DNA of 64,000 nt from Salinivirga cyanobacteriivorans (GCF_001443605.1 NZ_CP013118.1:2057501-2121500); one strand, 5' to 3'. Shown: positions 7,426 to 16,726, numbered from the stretch's first letter. The notes: generated by a model not told the origin, from the sequence alone. Translations and numbers: made by a program.

Positions 7426-8578
7426 TTTTTAGCTTAAATCGGTATTGAACTAATACAGGATTTGAATTTGAATTCATTTTTTCTGCCAGTTTCTTTAATT
7501 CTTCCGACTGATTTACCAAAGACCCATTTTGCTTATCCTTTAAACGCCATATTTCCAACTTACTGGTAAATAACCCTGAGGCATCAACATTTAAAGGTGC
7601 ACTCATCAACCTAAATAATGGATCGTTTCTAAAAATCTTTTCTAAGTATAGTACTTTAAATCTCTTGTTAAAAATCGCCTTGCGTTTTCTTAATGATTTT
7701 ACATCCTCAGTCAGAGGTAAAATATAAGTGAAAAATAATAATTCATCAGTTTCATAGAAAGTGGATCCCAGATAAGCTATTTCTCCACGGTTTAAACTTT
7801 TGAAAAAAGCATTGAAATCATATTTTTGGTCTTCATCCCACACTTTGGATCTCATGTCAATTTCATATTTCTCCCTTGGTGGATTACTCAGCTCCACTTC
7901 GTATATTTGAGCGTCAGAGGGTTCTGTATATAATATTTTTCCATCATAATCACTCATATTTCCCGTAACCTCGGTTAAATCCATGGATTTGCTATTTGAA
8001 GGAAATCGAAAAAAACTATCTAAAATATTCCCATCTAAATCGGTAAAATATAGATTCCTTCTGCTTACATCATAAAATGAGTTATAAAATGCATAGTATT
8101 TTCCATCAACAATTCGAAATTGTGTGGGTTTAATTGGTAATTTAATTTTACGAATAAATTCACCAGGTAAGGAATACTCAAGAAGCTCACCCAATTCAAC
8201 AGATAAAAGCACAATTCTCTTTCGAACAGTATCCAATTCAAAATCTCCAATATCTACATATTCTCCTGGCCCATGCCCCCTTTTTCCTATTTTCCTTTCA
8301 AAATTTCCTGATTCATTGAATACATATACATTATCAAAACCACTATCAAGTATATAAATCTTATTTTTAAAGGTTTGAATTTTTTTTAGACGTTTTATCA
8401 AAGCACTATCATTAGTCTCGAGTGGTATTAATTTGAGGTAAGAGGTTAGTTCATTTAAAGTAAAAAATTTTGACTCTTTGGTTTGAAAATCAATAAAAAC
8501 TGAGGGGTGTTTACTTGTCTCCTTCTTACAACTTGTCAGAAATAATACTAGTAAAAAAATGCCAATGATTCTCTCCAT
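7379..8578 (-). CDS. 6-bladed beta-propeller lipoprotein (cassette B)
   Basis: A 399-residue lipoprotein with the signal ending at Cys17 (LFLTSCKKE). The family pattern is very clear: a leading LKLIPLETNDSALIKRLKKI, then FKNKIYILDSGFDNVYVFNE, SGNFERKIGKRGHGPGEYVD, and further WD-like strands such as FFTDLDGNILDSFFRF. This is the BF3886-like propeller found across Bacteroidota. The peptide-3 gene lies 108 bases upstream and the DUF1573 gene overlaps its 3' end. Together these three genes form the compact cassette B, bounded by spacer copies 2 and 3. The ligand or partner is unknown; an interaction with the exported peptide is plausible from context only. Confidence 0.87.
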   Translation of the reverse strand: MERIIGIFLLVLFLTSCKKETSKHPSVFIDFQTKESKFFTLNELTSYLKLIPLETNDSALIKRLKKIQTFKNKIYILDSGFDNVYVFNESGNFERKIGKRGHGPGEYVDIGDFELDTVRKRIVLLSVELGELLEYSLPGEFIRKIKLPIKPTQFRIVDGKYYAFYNSFYDVSRRNLYFTDLDGNILDSFFRFPSNSKSMDLTEVTGNMSDYDGKILYTEPSDAQIYEVELSNPPREKYEIDMRSKVWDEDQKYDFNAFFKSLNRGEIAYLGSTFYETDELLFFTYILPLTEDVKSLRKRKAIFNKRFKVLYLEKIFRNDPLFRLMSAPLNVDASGLFTSKLEIWRLKDKQNGSLVNQSEELKKLAEKMNSNSNPVLVQYRFKLKNEDKDNNIYTNFSGN

Positions 8579-8686
8579 ATTTATGTGTTTTAATCATAAA
8601 GTTCATCCACATTTATCAAAACATGTTTATGTTGTGCAACCATTATTAATGGGATGAACTTTATAATGTATTGTCAAAAGATAAAA

Positions 8687-8920
8687 TTAATATGGGCAAC
8701 TTGTTGGATCACAGCCATCACCTGTACCCTCACATTCTGTATTATAATGCGTCTCACCACATTTAGAACATAATACAGCTTTTGGCTTTCTTACTGTTCC
8801 ACTTAAACTATGTCCTGCACCGCCATTATCCTTAGCATTCCCCTGAATACTAAAAAAAGCAGCTCCAAAAGCAACTATGCAAGCCAAACCTAATGTAAAC
8901 AATAAATTCTTTTTTTTCAT
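8687..8920 (-). CDS. small secreted Cys-rich peptide, NVEALA-like (cassette B, peptide 3)
   Basis: A 77-residue product starting MKKKNLLFTLG with a signal segment at about 5-28, then a linker with GGAGHSLSGTVRKPKA. The C-terminal core has five cysteines (LCSKCGETHYNTECEG, GDGCDPTSCPY). The CxxC plus later cysteines could bind a metal or form disulfides. The core differs from peptides 1 and 2, but the leader and the bases before the start match peptide 2 closely. It is the first gene of cassette B, about 220 bases downstream of lspA. The family resemblance (size, signal, Cys-rich tail, propeller neighbour) is to NVEALA-type peptides; function unknown. Confidence 0.72.
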   Translation of the reverse strand: MKKKNLLFTLGLACIVAFGAAFFSIQGNAKDNGGAGHSLSGTVRKPKAVLCSKCGETHYNTECEGTGDGCDPTSCPY

Positions 8921-8932
8921 AATCTTATTTTT

Positions 8933-9144
8933 TTAAATTACACGCAAATTTTTATGGTATTTAGCCAGGGTATTGCGCTTAACCAGTACATATTACACGT
9001 ACAAGCAGATCAACTTAAAAAAATGTGCGAATTCCAAAGGTGGGCCTTTGGGGCAAAACAGCTGTTTATTATTGCACAATGCAATAATAAAGAAAAAAAA
9101 ACGAACCAAGTTTTCTATATGTTTTTCTGTAATTTATAATCTTT
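8933..9144 (-). repeat. structured spacer repeat, copy 3 (downstream of intact lspA)
   Basis: The spacer between lspA and peptide 3, homologous to copies 1 and 2. It holds ACGCAA/TTGCGC at 8942-8947 and 8973-8978 (the counterpart of GCACAA/TTGTGC in copy 2), a perfect CCAAAGG-TGGG-CCTTTGG hairpin at 9034-9051, and a 9-bp palindrome ATTATTGCA-CAA-TGCAATAAT at about 9069-9089. The inverted repeat is conserved by paired changes between copies, which favours a structured RNA leader or an operator. Confidence 0.8.
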
Positions 9145-9756
9145 CTAAAGAAATGCCTGATGAAAAGCCTTTCGCCGAAACAAGAGTAAATACACAATAC
9201 CTGAAGTAATGGCCATATCTGCTACATTAAAAACGGGGCGGAAAAATATAACATGCCTTTTGGGCCAAAGGGGGAACCACTCAGGTATGTGGAAGTTAAG
9301 CAATTCCACATAAAACATATCCACTACTTTACCCTGTAGAAAAGGGGCATAACCGTCTCCCATTGCTACGGTTTCAGCTACGCGACCAAAGCTATCGGTA
9401 AAAAACATACCGTAAAAGGCACTGTCAATAATATTACCCAATGCCCCGGCCATGACAAGAGCAAGGCTAAACACAATGCTCATCTGAATATTTTTTTTAA
9501 TAAAAGCAAAGATGAGCCAACCGATTCCAATCACTGCCAAAATGCGAATAATACTCAGTATGTATTTGCCGGCTACTCCGGCAAACTGAAACCCAAAGGC
9601 CATGCCTTTGTTTTCGGTAAAGTGCAAATAAAGCCAATTACCCAATAAAGGATATTCCTCTTCGAGCATGAGATGGGATTTTACCAAAAGCTTTAGTGCC
9701 TGGTCCACTACCAAAACTAGTAGAATAAGAAATATGACGCGCCATTTTTTTGACAT
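9145..9756 (-). CDS. lspA: lipoprotein signal peptidase (signal peptidase II)
   Basis: This is the inner-membrane aspartic protease that cleaves the signal peptide of prolipoproteins after lipid attachment. It has 203 residues, somewhat longer than proteobacterial LspA because of an insertion before the second catalytic region, as is usual in Bacteroidota. Visible landmarks are DQALKLLVKSHL near the N-terminus, NKGMAFGFQ, the first catalytic Asp region ALGNIIDSAFYG and the second FNVADMAITSG. Four membrane segments can be read. It is the third gene of the ileS-dksA-lspA run. Its 3' end has a diverged second copy at 6853-7029, and its 3' flank is the site where the peptide cassettes accumulated. 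Confidence 0.96.
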   Translation of the reverse strand: MSKKWRVIFLILLVLVVDQALKLLVKSHLMLEEEYPLLGNWLYLHFTENKGMAFGFQFAGVAGKYILSIIRILAVIGIGWLIFAFIKKNIQMSIVFSLALVMAGALGNIIDSAFYGMFFTDSFGRVAETVAMGDGYAPFLQGKVVDMFYVELLNFHIPEWFPLWPKRHVIFFRPVFNVADMAITSGIVYLLLFRRKAFHQAFL

Positions 9757-9900
9757 AGCTTGATTACATAAGTTTTTGCTCAGGGCAAAACTGTATCATG
9801 TTGACAAGTTTTTTGAAATGGCACTGGGCAACCAATGCTATAAAAGAATAAGCAGGCCGAAACCTGCTTATCAATTTATTTTAATAATTAGGCTAAAAAA

Positions 9901-10278
9901 CTATTGGCGTCCTTTTTTTGCTTCGATACTTAAAGTAGCGTGCGGAACTGCTTTCAGACGCTCCTTGGCAATAAGTTTACCTGTTTCGCGACAAATGCCG
10001 TATGTTTTGTTTTCGATGCGAACCAGTGCAGCTTCGAGGTGTTGAATAAATTTCAACTGACGCTGCGCAAGCTTTCCGGTTTCTTCTTTAGAAAGTACAG
10101 ACGCACCTTCTTCCAAAACTTTAAATGTGGGCGATGTATCCTGTACATCGTTCCCGTCGGCATGTGCTAATGATGCGCGTAATTCTTCGTAATCTTTTTT
10201 AGCCTTATCGAGTTTATCAAGAATTATTGCTTTAAATTCCTGCAACTCCTCATCTGAATAACGTTGCTTTTCAGTCAT
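9901..10278 (-). CDS. TraR/DksA-family regulator with degenerate zinc finger
   Basis: A 125-residue coiled-coil protein of the DksA/TraR superfamily, whose members bind the RNA polymerase secondary channel. Residues 10-45 and 60-90 form the two helices. The tip region contains DGNDVQDTSP, with acidic residues where DksA has its functional Asp. The C-terminal finger YGICRETGKLIAKERLKAVP retains only one cysteine (Cys96); the other zinc ligands are replaced. This cysteine-poor form is common in Bacteroidota homologues. The gene lies 23 bases downstream of ileS and upstream of lspA, a gene order typical of the phylum. It probably regulates transcription or polymerase recycling; which promoters are affected is unknown. 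Confidence 0.9.
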   Translation of the reverse strand: MTEKQRYSDEELQEFKAIILDKLDKAKKDYEELRASLAHADGNDVQDTSPTFKVLEEGASVLSKEETGKLAQRQLKFIQHLEAALVRIENKTYGICRETGKLIAKERLKAVPHATLSIEAKKGRQ

Positions 10279-10301
10279 ATCTCCTCCTTTTTTAGCGGAA
10301 A

Positions 10302-13300
10302 TTAAACCTTTTCGATTAAAATGGTGGTTTTCACATCTGTATCTACCTCCACCTCTTTTGCATTGCCCGATGGCATTTTATCTGTTAACGTAATTTCATT
10401 GGCCAGGGTTTGCTGTGCAATATATTTTGTAAAGGTTTTTACCGCATTATTTATTGATTCATGTTTTCCAATATACAAATTTATTTTATCCGTCACATCA
10501 AGACCCTCATCTTTTCGCATATTTTGTATACGATTTATAAACTCCCGAGCCAGGCCTTCCTGCTTCAATTCATCGGTGATGGTAATATCCAGTGCTATTG
10601 TTAGCTTATCATCATTGGCAACTAACCATCCCGGAATATCTTCAGAAACAATTTCCACATCGCCCAAATCAAGGTTAATGGTTTCGCCATTGGCATTAAT
10701 ACTATAACTACCATCCTTTTCAAATTGTGCGATGGCATCCTGGTCCATTTGGTTAATCGCTGCAGCAATAGCTTTCATTTGCTTACCATACTTTGGGCCA
10801 AGTGTTTTAAAATTCGGCTTAATCTTTTTCACCAAAACCCCGGTTGTATCTTCAAGGAATTCAATGGTTTTCAGATTCACCTCAGTTTTTATAATATCTT
10901 CAACAGCCTGTATGCGACGCCTTGTATCCATATCGAATACAGGTACCATAATCTTCTGTAACGGCTGACGCACTTTAATGTTCACTTTCCGGCGTAAACT
11001 AAGCACCATGCTGGAAATACGTTGCGCCAGATCCATGCGTTCCTCAAGGTCCTTGTCGATTCGAGCCTCCTCAACCTCAGGCAGATAAGCCAGGTGCACA
11101 GACTCACTCATATCTTTTCCACTTACTGCATTTAGATCGCGGAATAGTTGATCCATAAAAAACGGAGCAATAGGTGCTGCCAGACGTGCAACGGTTTCGA
11201 GGCAAGTGTAAAGGGTTTGATATGCTGCCACTTTATCCTCGTTGTATTCACCTCCCCAGAAACGCTTCCGATTCAACCGCACGTACCAGTTGCTAAGATA
11301 TTCAAGCACGAACTCTTCAATTGCACGGCCTGCACGTGTTGGCTCATAGGCTTCGTAATATGCCATTACATCACGCTTGAGTGAGTTGAGTAATGAGAGC
11401 ACCCACCGATCAATCTCAGGACGCTGATCTACCAGCACCTCATCTTCTTTAAAAGCAAATCCGTCGATATTGGCATATAGTGAGAAAAATGAATAAGTAT
11501 TGTATAGCGTACCGAAAAATTTACGGCTGGTTTCTTCAACGCCAGAAATGTCGAACTTGAGATTATCCCAGGGTTGTGCATTGGTAATCATGTACCAGCG
11601 TAATGGGTCGGTTCCATATTTGTCCATGGCTTTAAACGGATCGACTGCATTGCCCAGACGTTTCGACATTTTATTGCCGTTTTTGTCAAGTACCAGACCG
11701 TTGGAAATAATATTTTTAAATGCAACGGAATCTTTTGTCATGGTTGAAATGGCGTGCAATGTAAAGAACCATCCACGGGTTTGGTCTACGCCTTCAGCGA
11801 TAAAATCGGCCGGATATACACTATCAAATCCATCCTTATTTTCGAATGGGTAGTGCCACTGTGCAAAAGGCATGGCGCCTGAATCGAACCATACATCAAT
11901 CAAATCAGGTTCACGGCGCATAGGTTTCCCATCATCGGCTACCAGCACTATATCATCCACATAAGGTTTATGCAGATCTATAAGTTCATAGTTTTGCTTA
12001 TTGTACTCACCTACTTTAAATTCCGGGAATGGATGCGATTTCATTGCACCGGCTTCAATCGATTTATCGATCTCTTGCATAAGTTCTTTTACCGAACCAA
12101 TGCATTTCATTTGCGAACGATCTTCTGTAGACCAAATTGGCAGGGGTGTACCCCAATATCTTGAACGTGAAAGGTTCCAGTCGACCAGGTTTTCGAGCCA
12201 CTTTCCGAATCGGCCTTCTCCTGTAGATTGTGGTTTCCAGTTAATGGTGTTATTCAGCTCCAGCATGCGCTCTTTAAACGCTGTGGTTTTAATGAACCAC
12301 GAATCGAGCGGGTAATACAAAATAGGTTTATCTGTACGCCAGCAATGCGGATAATTGTGGACATATTTTTCAATTTTGAATGCTTTGTTATCTTTCTTGA
12401 GCATTACACTCAGGTCCACATCCAACAAGGGTGTATCTTCACCGGCAGATTCGTCATAGTCGTTTTTCACATAACGGCCGGCGTACTCTTTATATTCATC
12501 ATTAACGAACTTTTTTACAAAATCTTCATCAAGCACATCTAAGGGGTAAAAGCGTCCCTTTTTATCGACCATGGGCTCTTCGTAACCATTTTTATCGATC
12601 AAAATAAGTGGTGCGATACCGGCTTGTTTGGCAACACGATCATCGTCGGCACCAAAAGTGGGCGCAATGTGTACAATTCCAGTACCCTCTTCGGTGGTTA
12701 CATAATCGCCGGTAATTACGCGGAATGCATCGCCATCGGGTCTAACCCAGGGCACAAGTTGCTCAAAACGCACACCGGCTAGCTTATCACCTTTGTATGT
12801 GTCAAGTACTTTAAAAGGTACTTTTTTATCACCTTCGTTATAGTCTTCGAGTGCAAGTTCTTCGTGCTTCTTATTGAAGTAAGTATACAACTGGTCTTTG
12901 GCAAGCACAACAGTTATAGGTGCTCCGGTATATTGGTTAAAAGTACGCACTTTTACATATTCAATTCCGGCCCCCACTGCCAGAGCGGTATTGGAAGGCA
13001 AGGTCCATGGTGTGGTTGTCCAGGCCAGTAAATATACATCGGTATCTGTATCCTCAAAAAGGAATGCACTTTCGTTATTTTTTTCAACCTTAAACTGGGC
13101 TGTGATAGTTGTATCTTTTACATCGCGATAACATCCGGGCTGATTGAGCTCGTGCGTACTAAGGCCTGTTCCGGCAGCCGGAGAATATGGTTGAATGGTT
13201 TTGCCTTTGTACAAATAACCCTGATCGAACAGGTTTTTTAGCAAATACCAGAGGGTTTCGATATAGCGATTGTCATAGGTAACGTAAGGATCGTCCATAT

Positions 13301-13742
13301 CGACCCAGTAACCGACCTTATCTGTAAGCTCCTCCCACTTATCGGTGTATTTCATAACCTCTTTACGGCAGGTAGCATTGTACTCCTCTACAGAAATTTT
13401 CTTACCAATGTCCTCTTTTGTAATACCCAGGCTTTTTTCGACACTCAACTCAACGGGTAGTCCGTGCGTATCCCAGCCAGCTTTGCGGTTAACCTGGTAC
13501 CCATCCATGGTTTTGTAACGGCAAAATATATCTTTAATGGTACGAGCCATGACGTGATGAATTCCCGGCATACCATTGGCAGATGGTGGCCCTTCGTAAA
13601 AGACAAACGAAGGCTTGCCTTTGCGGGATTCAATTGATTTTGCAAAAGTTTTTTCTTCTTTCCATTTAGCCAGCACTCTTTCGGTTACACCAGCAAGATC
13701 TAATCCTTTGTACTCCTGAAATTTATCACTCATATTACCCAT
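10302..13742 (-). CDS. ileS: isoleucyl-tRNA synthetase
   Basis: Class I aminoacyl-tRNA synthetase charging tRNA-Ile. The 1146 residues match the longer IleS type. The HIGH motif appears as GMPGIHHV (about 57-64), the editing (CP1) domain includes TTTPWTLPSN, and the KMSKS motif reads GNKMSKRLGN near residue 690. These are followed by the anticodon-binding domain and a C-terminal region without an obvious zinc-binding cysteine cluster. Two starts are possible: the ATG at 13742 (MGNMSDKF) or the ATG at 13733 (MSDKF); the second is equally compatible. It is the first gene of the ileS-dksA-lspA operon. The 250 bases upstream hold AT-rich sequence but no convincing promoter. Confidence 0.98.
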   Translation of the reverse strand: MGNMSDKFQEYKGLDLAGVTERVLAKWKEEKTFAKSIESRKGKPSFVFYEGPPSANGMPGIHHVMARTIKDIFCRYKTMDGYQVNRKAGWDTHGLPVELSVEKSLGITKEDIGKKISVEEYNATCRKEVMKYTDKWEELTDKVGYWVDMDDPYVTYDNRYIETLWYLLKNLFDQGYLYKGKTIQPYSPAAGTGLSTHELNQPGCYRDVKDTTITAQFKVEKNNESAFLFEDTDTDVYLLAWTTTPWTLPSNTALAVGAGIEYVKVRTFNQYTGAPITVVLAKDQLYTYFNKKHEELALEDYNEGDKKVPFKVLDTYKGDKLAGVRFEQLVPWVRPDGDAFRVITGDYVTTEEGTGIVHIAPTFGADDDRVAKQAGIAPLILIDKNGYEEPMVDKKGRFYPLDVLDEDFVKKFVNDEYKEYAGRYVKNDYDESAGEDTPLLDVDLSVMLKKDNKAFKIEKYVHNYPHCWRTDKPILYYPLDSWFIKTTAFKERMLELNNTINWKPQSTGEGRFGKWLENLVDWNLSRSRYWGTPLPIWSTEDRSQMKCIGSVKELMQEIDKSIEAGAMKSHPFPEFKVGEYNKQNYELIDLHKPYVDDIVLVADDGKPMRREPDLIDVWFDSGAMPFAQWHYPFENKDGFDSVYPADFIAEGVDQTRGWFFTLHAISTMTKDSVAFKNIISNGLVLDKNGNKMSKRLGNAVDPFKAMDKYGTDPLRWYMITNAQPWDNLKFDISGVEETSRKFFGTLYNTYSFFSLYANIDGFAFKEDEVLVDQRPEIDRWVLSLLNSLKRDVMAYYEAYEPTRAGRAIEEFVLEYLSNWYVRLNRKRFWGGEYNEDKVAAYQTLYTCLETVARLAAPIAPFFMDQLFRDLNAVSGKDMSESVHLAYLPEVEEARIDKDLEERMDLAQRISSMVLSLRRKVNIKVRQPLQKIMVPVFDMDTRRRIQAVEDIIKTEVNLKTIEFLEDTTGVLVKKIKPNFKTLGPKYGKQMKAIAAAINQMDQDAIAQFEKDGSYSINANGETINLDLGDVEIVSEDIPGWLVANDDKLTIALDITITDELKQEGLAREFINRIQNMRKDEGLDVTDKINLYIGKHESINNAVKTFTKYIAQQTLANEITLTDKMPSGNAKEVEVDTDVKTTILIEKV

Positions 13743-13929
13743 GTTTTATTTTGCAAAAAATTGTTGTTTATGAATACCACCCGGCATTGCGACAACTTTA
13801 TATAAAAATTAATTTTTATTCATTTTATAAATGAGTGCGAAAATAAACATTTTCACTGTTAATCTGATAATGAATGAATTAATTTTTTATGAATATGCTT
13901 AAAATGCCTGTCAGACCAGTATGACAAAT

Positions 13930-13975
13930 AAAAAAGCGTGCAACCTACAATTAATCAGGCTACACGCTTGCATAT
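13930..13975 (-). terminator. intrinsic terminator after the outer-membrane barrel gene
   Basis: On the minus strand AAGCGTG pairs with CACGCTT (arms 13963-13969 and 13934-13940), with an inner CCT/AGG extension, and is followed by a T run. It lies 18 bases past the stop of the gene at 13993. Confidence 0.85.
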
Positions 13976-13992
13976 TTTTCGAATGCTAAATA

Positions 13993-16452
13993 TTAATCAA
14001 CAGTCATACCTTCGCTAAAATCCTGGCTTGTACCTCCATTTTCTCTTTCCATTCTGCGTTGTTTAAAGCCTTCATTAATTCGGTAGGTTACACCTACATA
14101 TACAACAGGGAAATCGGGACGGCGTACAAACTCATTTTTAAAGGTACTACCTTCCGATGTAAAACGCCACTTAAAGTTACCAAACGGATTGCGCACCCGC
14201 AAGGAAAGCGTGAGCTTACGATCGAGCAACAAATGTTTGTATCCAAATCCGGTAAAAAAGAAGCCATCGCGTTCTCCTTGTGAGGTAACCGAAGGAGAAT
14301 AATACATACCAAACATTTGCAGGTTAGAGTTTGGACCGAAACGCACATTGGCATTACCTCTGACTTTATGATTTACAGATTCATTAGAGAGGTCTTCGCC
14401 ACTGGTTTCACCATCGATGGTATAACGGAAAAAGGAATAGGATAAATTGGCGCTCAACCACTTACCAAACTTATGACGACCACTGAATTCTGCGCCAAGA
14501 GATGTTTCTTTATTAATATTTTCGAAAGTCAACAACACCATGTTATCGTTGATTGCTTTTTGTATGCGGCCAATATTATTATCTGTTTGCCTGTAAAATA
14601 CTGTAGCATTAAAAAACGATTGTTTGAAATACTTAAGGTAATTCATTTCCAGAGAATGGGCATATTCCGGGTCCAAATCGGGGTTACCTTTTCTTATGGT
14701 AAAAGCATCGGAACGCTCTTCATAAGGATTAAGGAAAAAAGTACGTGGCCGATGCACCCGCCTACTATACCCAGCCATCAGTTTGTTGGTTTCGTTAAGT
14801 TCATAACTAAAATGCAGGGTTGGATACACTGTAAAAATTTCTTTTGTATTCGAGTCATCATTGGCTTTTTGTTCTGTAAAAACGCGTGAATACTCTCCAC
14901 GCAACCCAAGCTGGTATTCAACACCTCCCAGCGGACCCGAGAACATGGCATAAAGTGCATGAATATCTTCCTGGTAAACAAATTCGTTACTGGGTGAACC
15001 GGGTATTGGATTCAAAATGTCGCCGGTTTGATTATAGTCAATTGCCCGAAGTGATGATTTAAAGCCTGCTTCAAGCTTATTACTCCCGAGCGGCAATTCG
15101 TAATCAGCCTGGAATGTACCATGGTTATGATTTTCGGTGGTTTCAGTCAAAGTTTCTTCTACAATATCGGTAGTTGTTCCCAGGGTATCTTTCAGGGTAT
15201 AGGCAGATTCGGTATCATCATTGGAGGAGAAAGTAGCCATAAGTCTCAACTCATGATCTTTTTCATCAAATTTGTGAATATAAACACCGGACAATTCGTA
15301 GGAGGACCCTTCATCCTTATTTTCTCCCTCTGTATAGGATTCTACAAATATAGATTCAGGGTCTGTATATTGCTCATAAAAGCTTTCATTTCCCCGCTCA
15401 CGCTCATTTAATCGATATTGGGCATTAAAGGATAAAAGATTGGCATCATTAAAATCATAATCAATACCAGCCTTGAAATTATGTGAAATCCGCGTATGTC
15501 CACGTTCTCCTTCTTCATCGCGATAAAAAGTAGTATCGTTTCGATAGGTTTCGTAATACGATTCAGAATTACCTCCACGTCCTCCTTGCCTGTAACTGTA
15601 TCCACCAATGAGGTTAAGTTTGTTTTTCCGGTAATTTAAATTTACCGATCCATCATAACGATCATCATTCCCTACCGAAGCACTAACTAAACCATTCAGT
15701 CCACCCTTAATGTTCTTCTTCATAACTATATTCAGTATACCGGTAAGCCCATCGGGATCATATTTGGCAGAAGGGTTAGTAATAATTTCTATTTCTTTTA
15801 TGGAACTGGCGGGTATTTGCTGCAGGGCCTCACTCCCCTCCATTGCAGTCGGTTTGCCATCGATTAACACCTTAAAATTACTACTGCCCCGAATCGACAC
15901 ATTACCGTCAATATCGACTTCCACGCCAGGAGTATTTTCCAGGGCATCGACTGCTGTTCCGCCAATGGTATTAATATTTTCAGAAACATTAATTACCCTT
16001 TTATCAATTTTAAACATCACCTCCTCTTGTTTAGCCGTAACATCAACAGCATCGAGCTCAATATTAGCAGGCTCAATTTTGAGGGCTTTTAATCGCACAA
16101 CCGGCTGCTCGTCGGTTATAGATATTTTATTAATGGTGTGGCTTTTATATCCAATAAACTTAACACGCATATTATAGGTGCCATTGGGAATATTTTTGAG
16201 CATAAAAAACCCCTTTGCATTGGTAATGGTTCCATTGACCAAAGTTGAATCGGTGGCATTAAATAAAGCTACATTGGCATATTCTACCGCTTCATTAGAC
16301 TGTGCATCGATGACGCGGCCCACAATACCAGAGGATATTGGCATTCCGCCACCCCGCGAAGGACCACTCCCCGGTCTGCCGCCTTGAGGGGTTTGAGCAT
16401 TCACATTCAATAAAATAAAAACGAGTAAAACTGAAATAAAGAACCTTTTCAT
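13993..16452 (-). CDS. TonB-dependent receptor-like outer-membrane beta-barrel protein
   Basis: An 819-residue outer-membrane protein. I choose the ATG at 16452 (MKRFFISVLLVFILLNVNAQ), which gives a clean signal peptide; an ATG nine codons earlier is unlikely. Domains in order are a signal peptide (1-19), a Gly/Pro-rich linker, a carboxypeptidase-like regulatory domain (about 39-120, GIVGRVIDAQSNEAVEYANV), a plug domain with VDALENTPGVEVDIDGNVSI and PASSIKEIEIITNPSAKYDP (about 160-235), and a long beta-barrel of the OMP_b-brl_3 type. This architecture is typical of Bacteroidota transporters not paired with SusD. No SusD is adjacent, so a peptide, metal or other small-molecule substrate is as likely as a glycan. 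The gene is monocistronic with its own terminator. Confidence 0.92.
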   Translation of the reverse strand: MKRFFISVLLVFILLNVNAQTPQGGRPGSGPSRGGGMPISSGIVGRVIDAQSNEAVEYANVALFNATDSTLVNGTITNAKGFFMLKNIPNGTYNMRVKFIGYKSHTINKISITDEQPVVRLKALKIEPANIELDAVDVTAKQEEVMFKIDKRVINVSENINTIGGTAVDALENTPGVEVDIDGNVSIRGSSNFKVLIDGKPTAMEGSEALQQIPASSIKEIEIITNPSAKYDPDGLTGILNIVMKKNIKGGLNGLVSASVGNDDRYDGSVNLNYRKNKLNLIGGYSYRQGGRGGNSESYYETYRNDTTFYRDEEGERGHTRISHNFKAGIDYDFNDANLLSFNAQYRLNERERGNESFYEQYTDPESIFVESYTEGENKDEGSSYELSGVYIHKFDEKDHELRLMATFSSNDDTESAYTLKDTLGTTTDIVEETLTETTENHNHGTFQADYELPLGSNKLEAGFKSSLRAIDYNQTGDILNPIPGSPSNEFVYQEDIHALYAMFSGPLGGVEYQLGLRGEYSRVFTEQKANDDSNTKEIFTVYPTLHFSYELNETNKLMAGYSRRVHRPRTFFLNPYEERSDAFTIRKGNPDLDPEYAHSLEMNYLKYFKQSFFNATVFYRQTDNNIGRIQKAINDNMVLLTFENINKETSLGAEFSGRHKFGKWLSANLSYSFFRYTIDGETSGEDLSNESVNHKVRGNANVRFGPNSNLQMFGMYYSPSVTSQGERDGFFFTGFGYKHLLLDRKLTLSLRVRNPFGNFKWRFTSEGSTFKNEFVRRPDFPVVYVGVTYRINEGFKQRRMERENGGTSQDFSEGMTVD

Positions 16453-16478
16453 TTGGATAATAACTTTTAAAAAATTCA

Positions 16479-16486
16479 CAAAAATA
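16479..16486 (-). promoter_or_regulatory. Bacteroidota-type -7 element for the barrel gene
   Basis: On the minus strand TATTTTTG matches the TAnnTTTG consensus. A TTTG lies about 22 bases upstream, close to the usual -33 position. The start codon follows 26 bases downstream. Confidence 0.55.
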
Positions 16487-16726
16487 TAGTTTTAGTTCTT
16501 TAAAATATCAAAGAACCAATAACTGTTCGATTGCGGATAATGGAAAAGGTTTAATTGGGAGGCAATATTTTTTTTCATCAACAAATTTCGACCATTTATC
16601 AAAATTCATTTCAGAAAACAAACGACACACCAACCTATTCGTAAATAAAACCAGTAAAAAAACGTGATCACAACAGTGTCAAACATATATTATCCATCCA
16701 TTCATCAATAATAGAATATCACACTG

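Noticed and set aside
8954..9209. Two plus-strand ORFs in spacer copy 3
   Set aside because: They are antisense to the spacer and the end of lspA and have no counterpart in copies 1 and 2.
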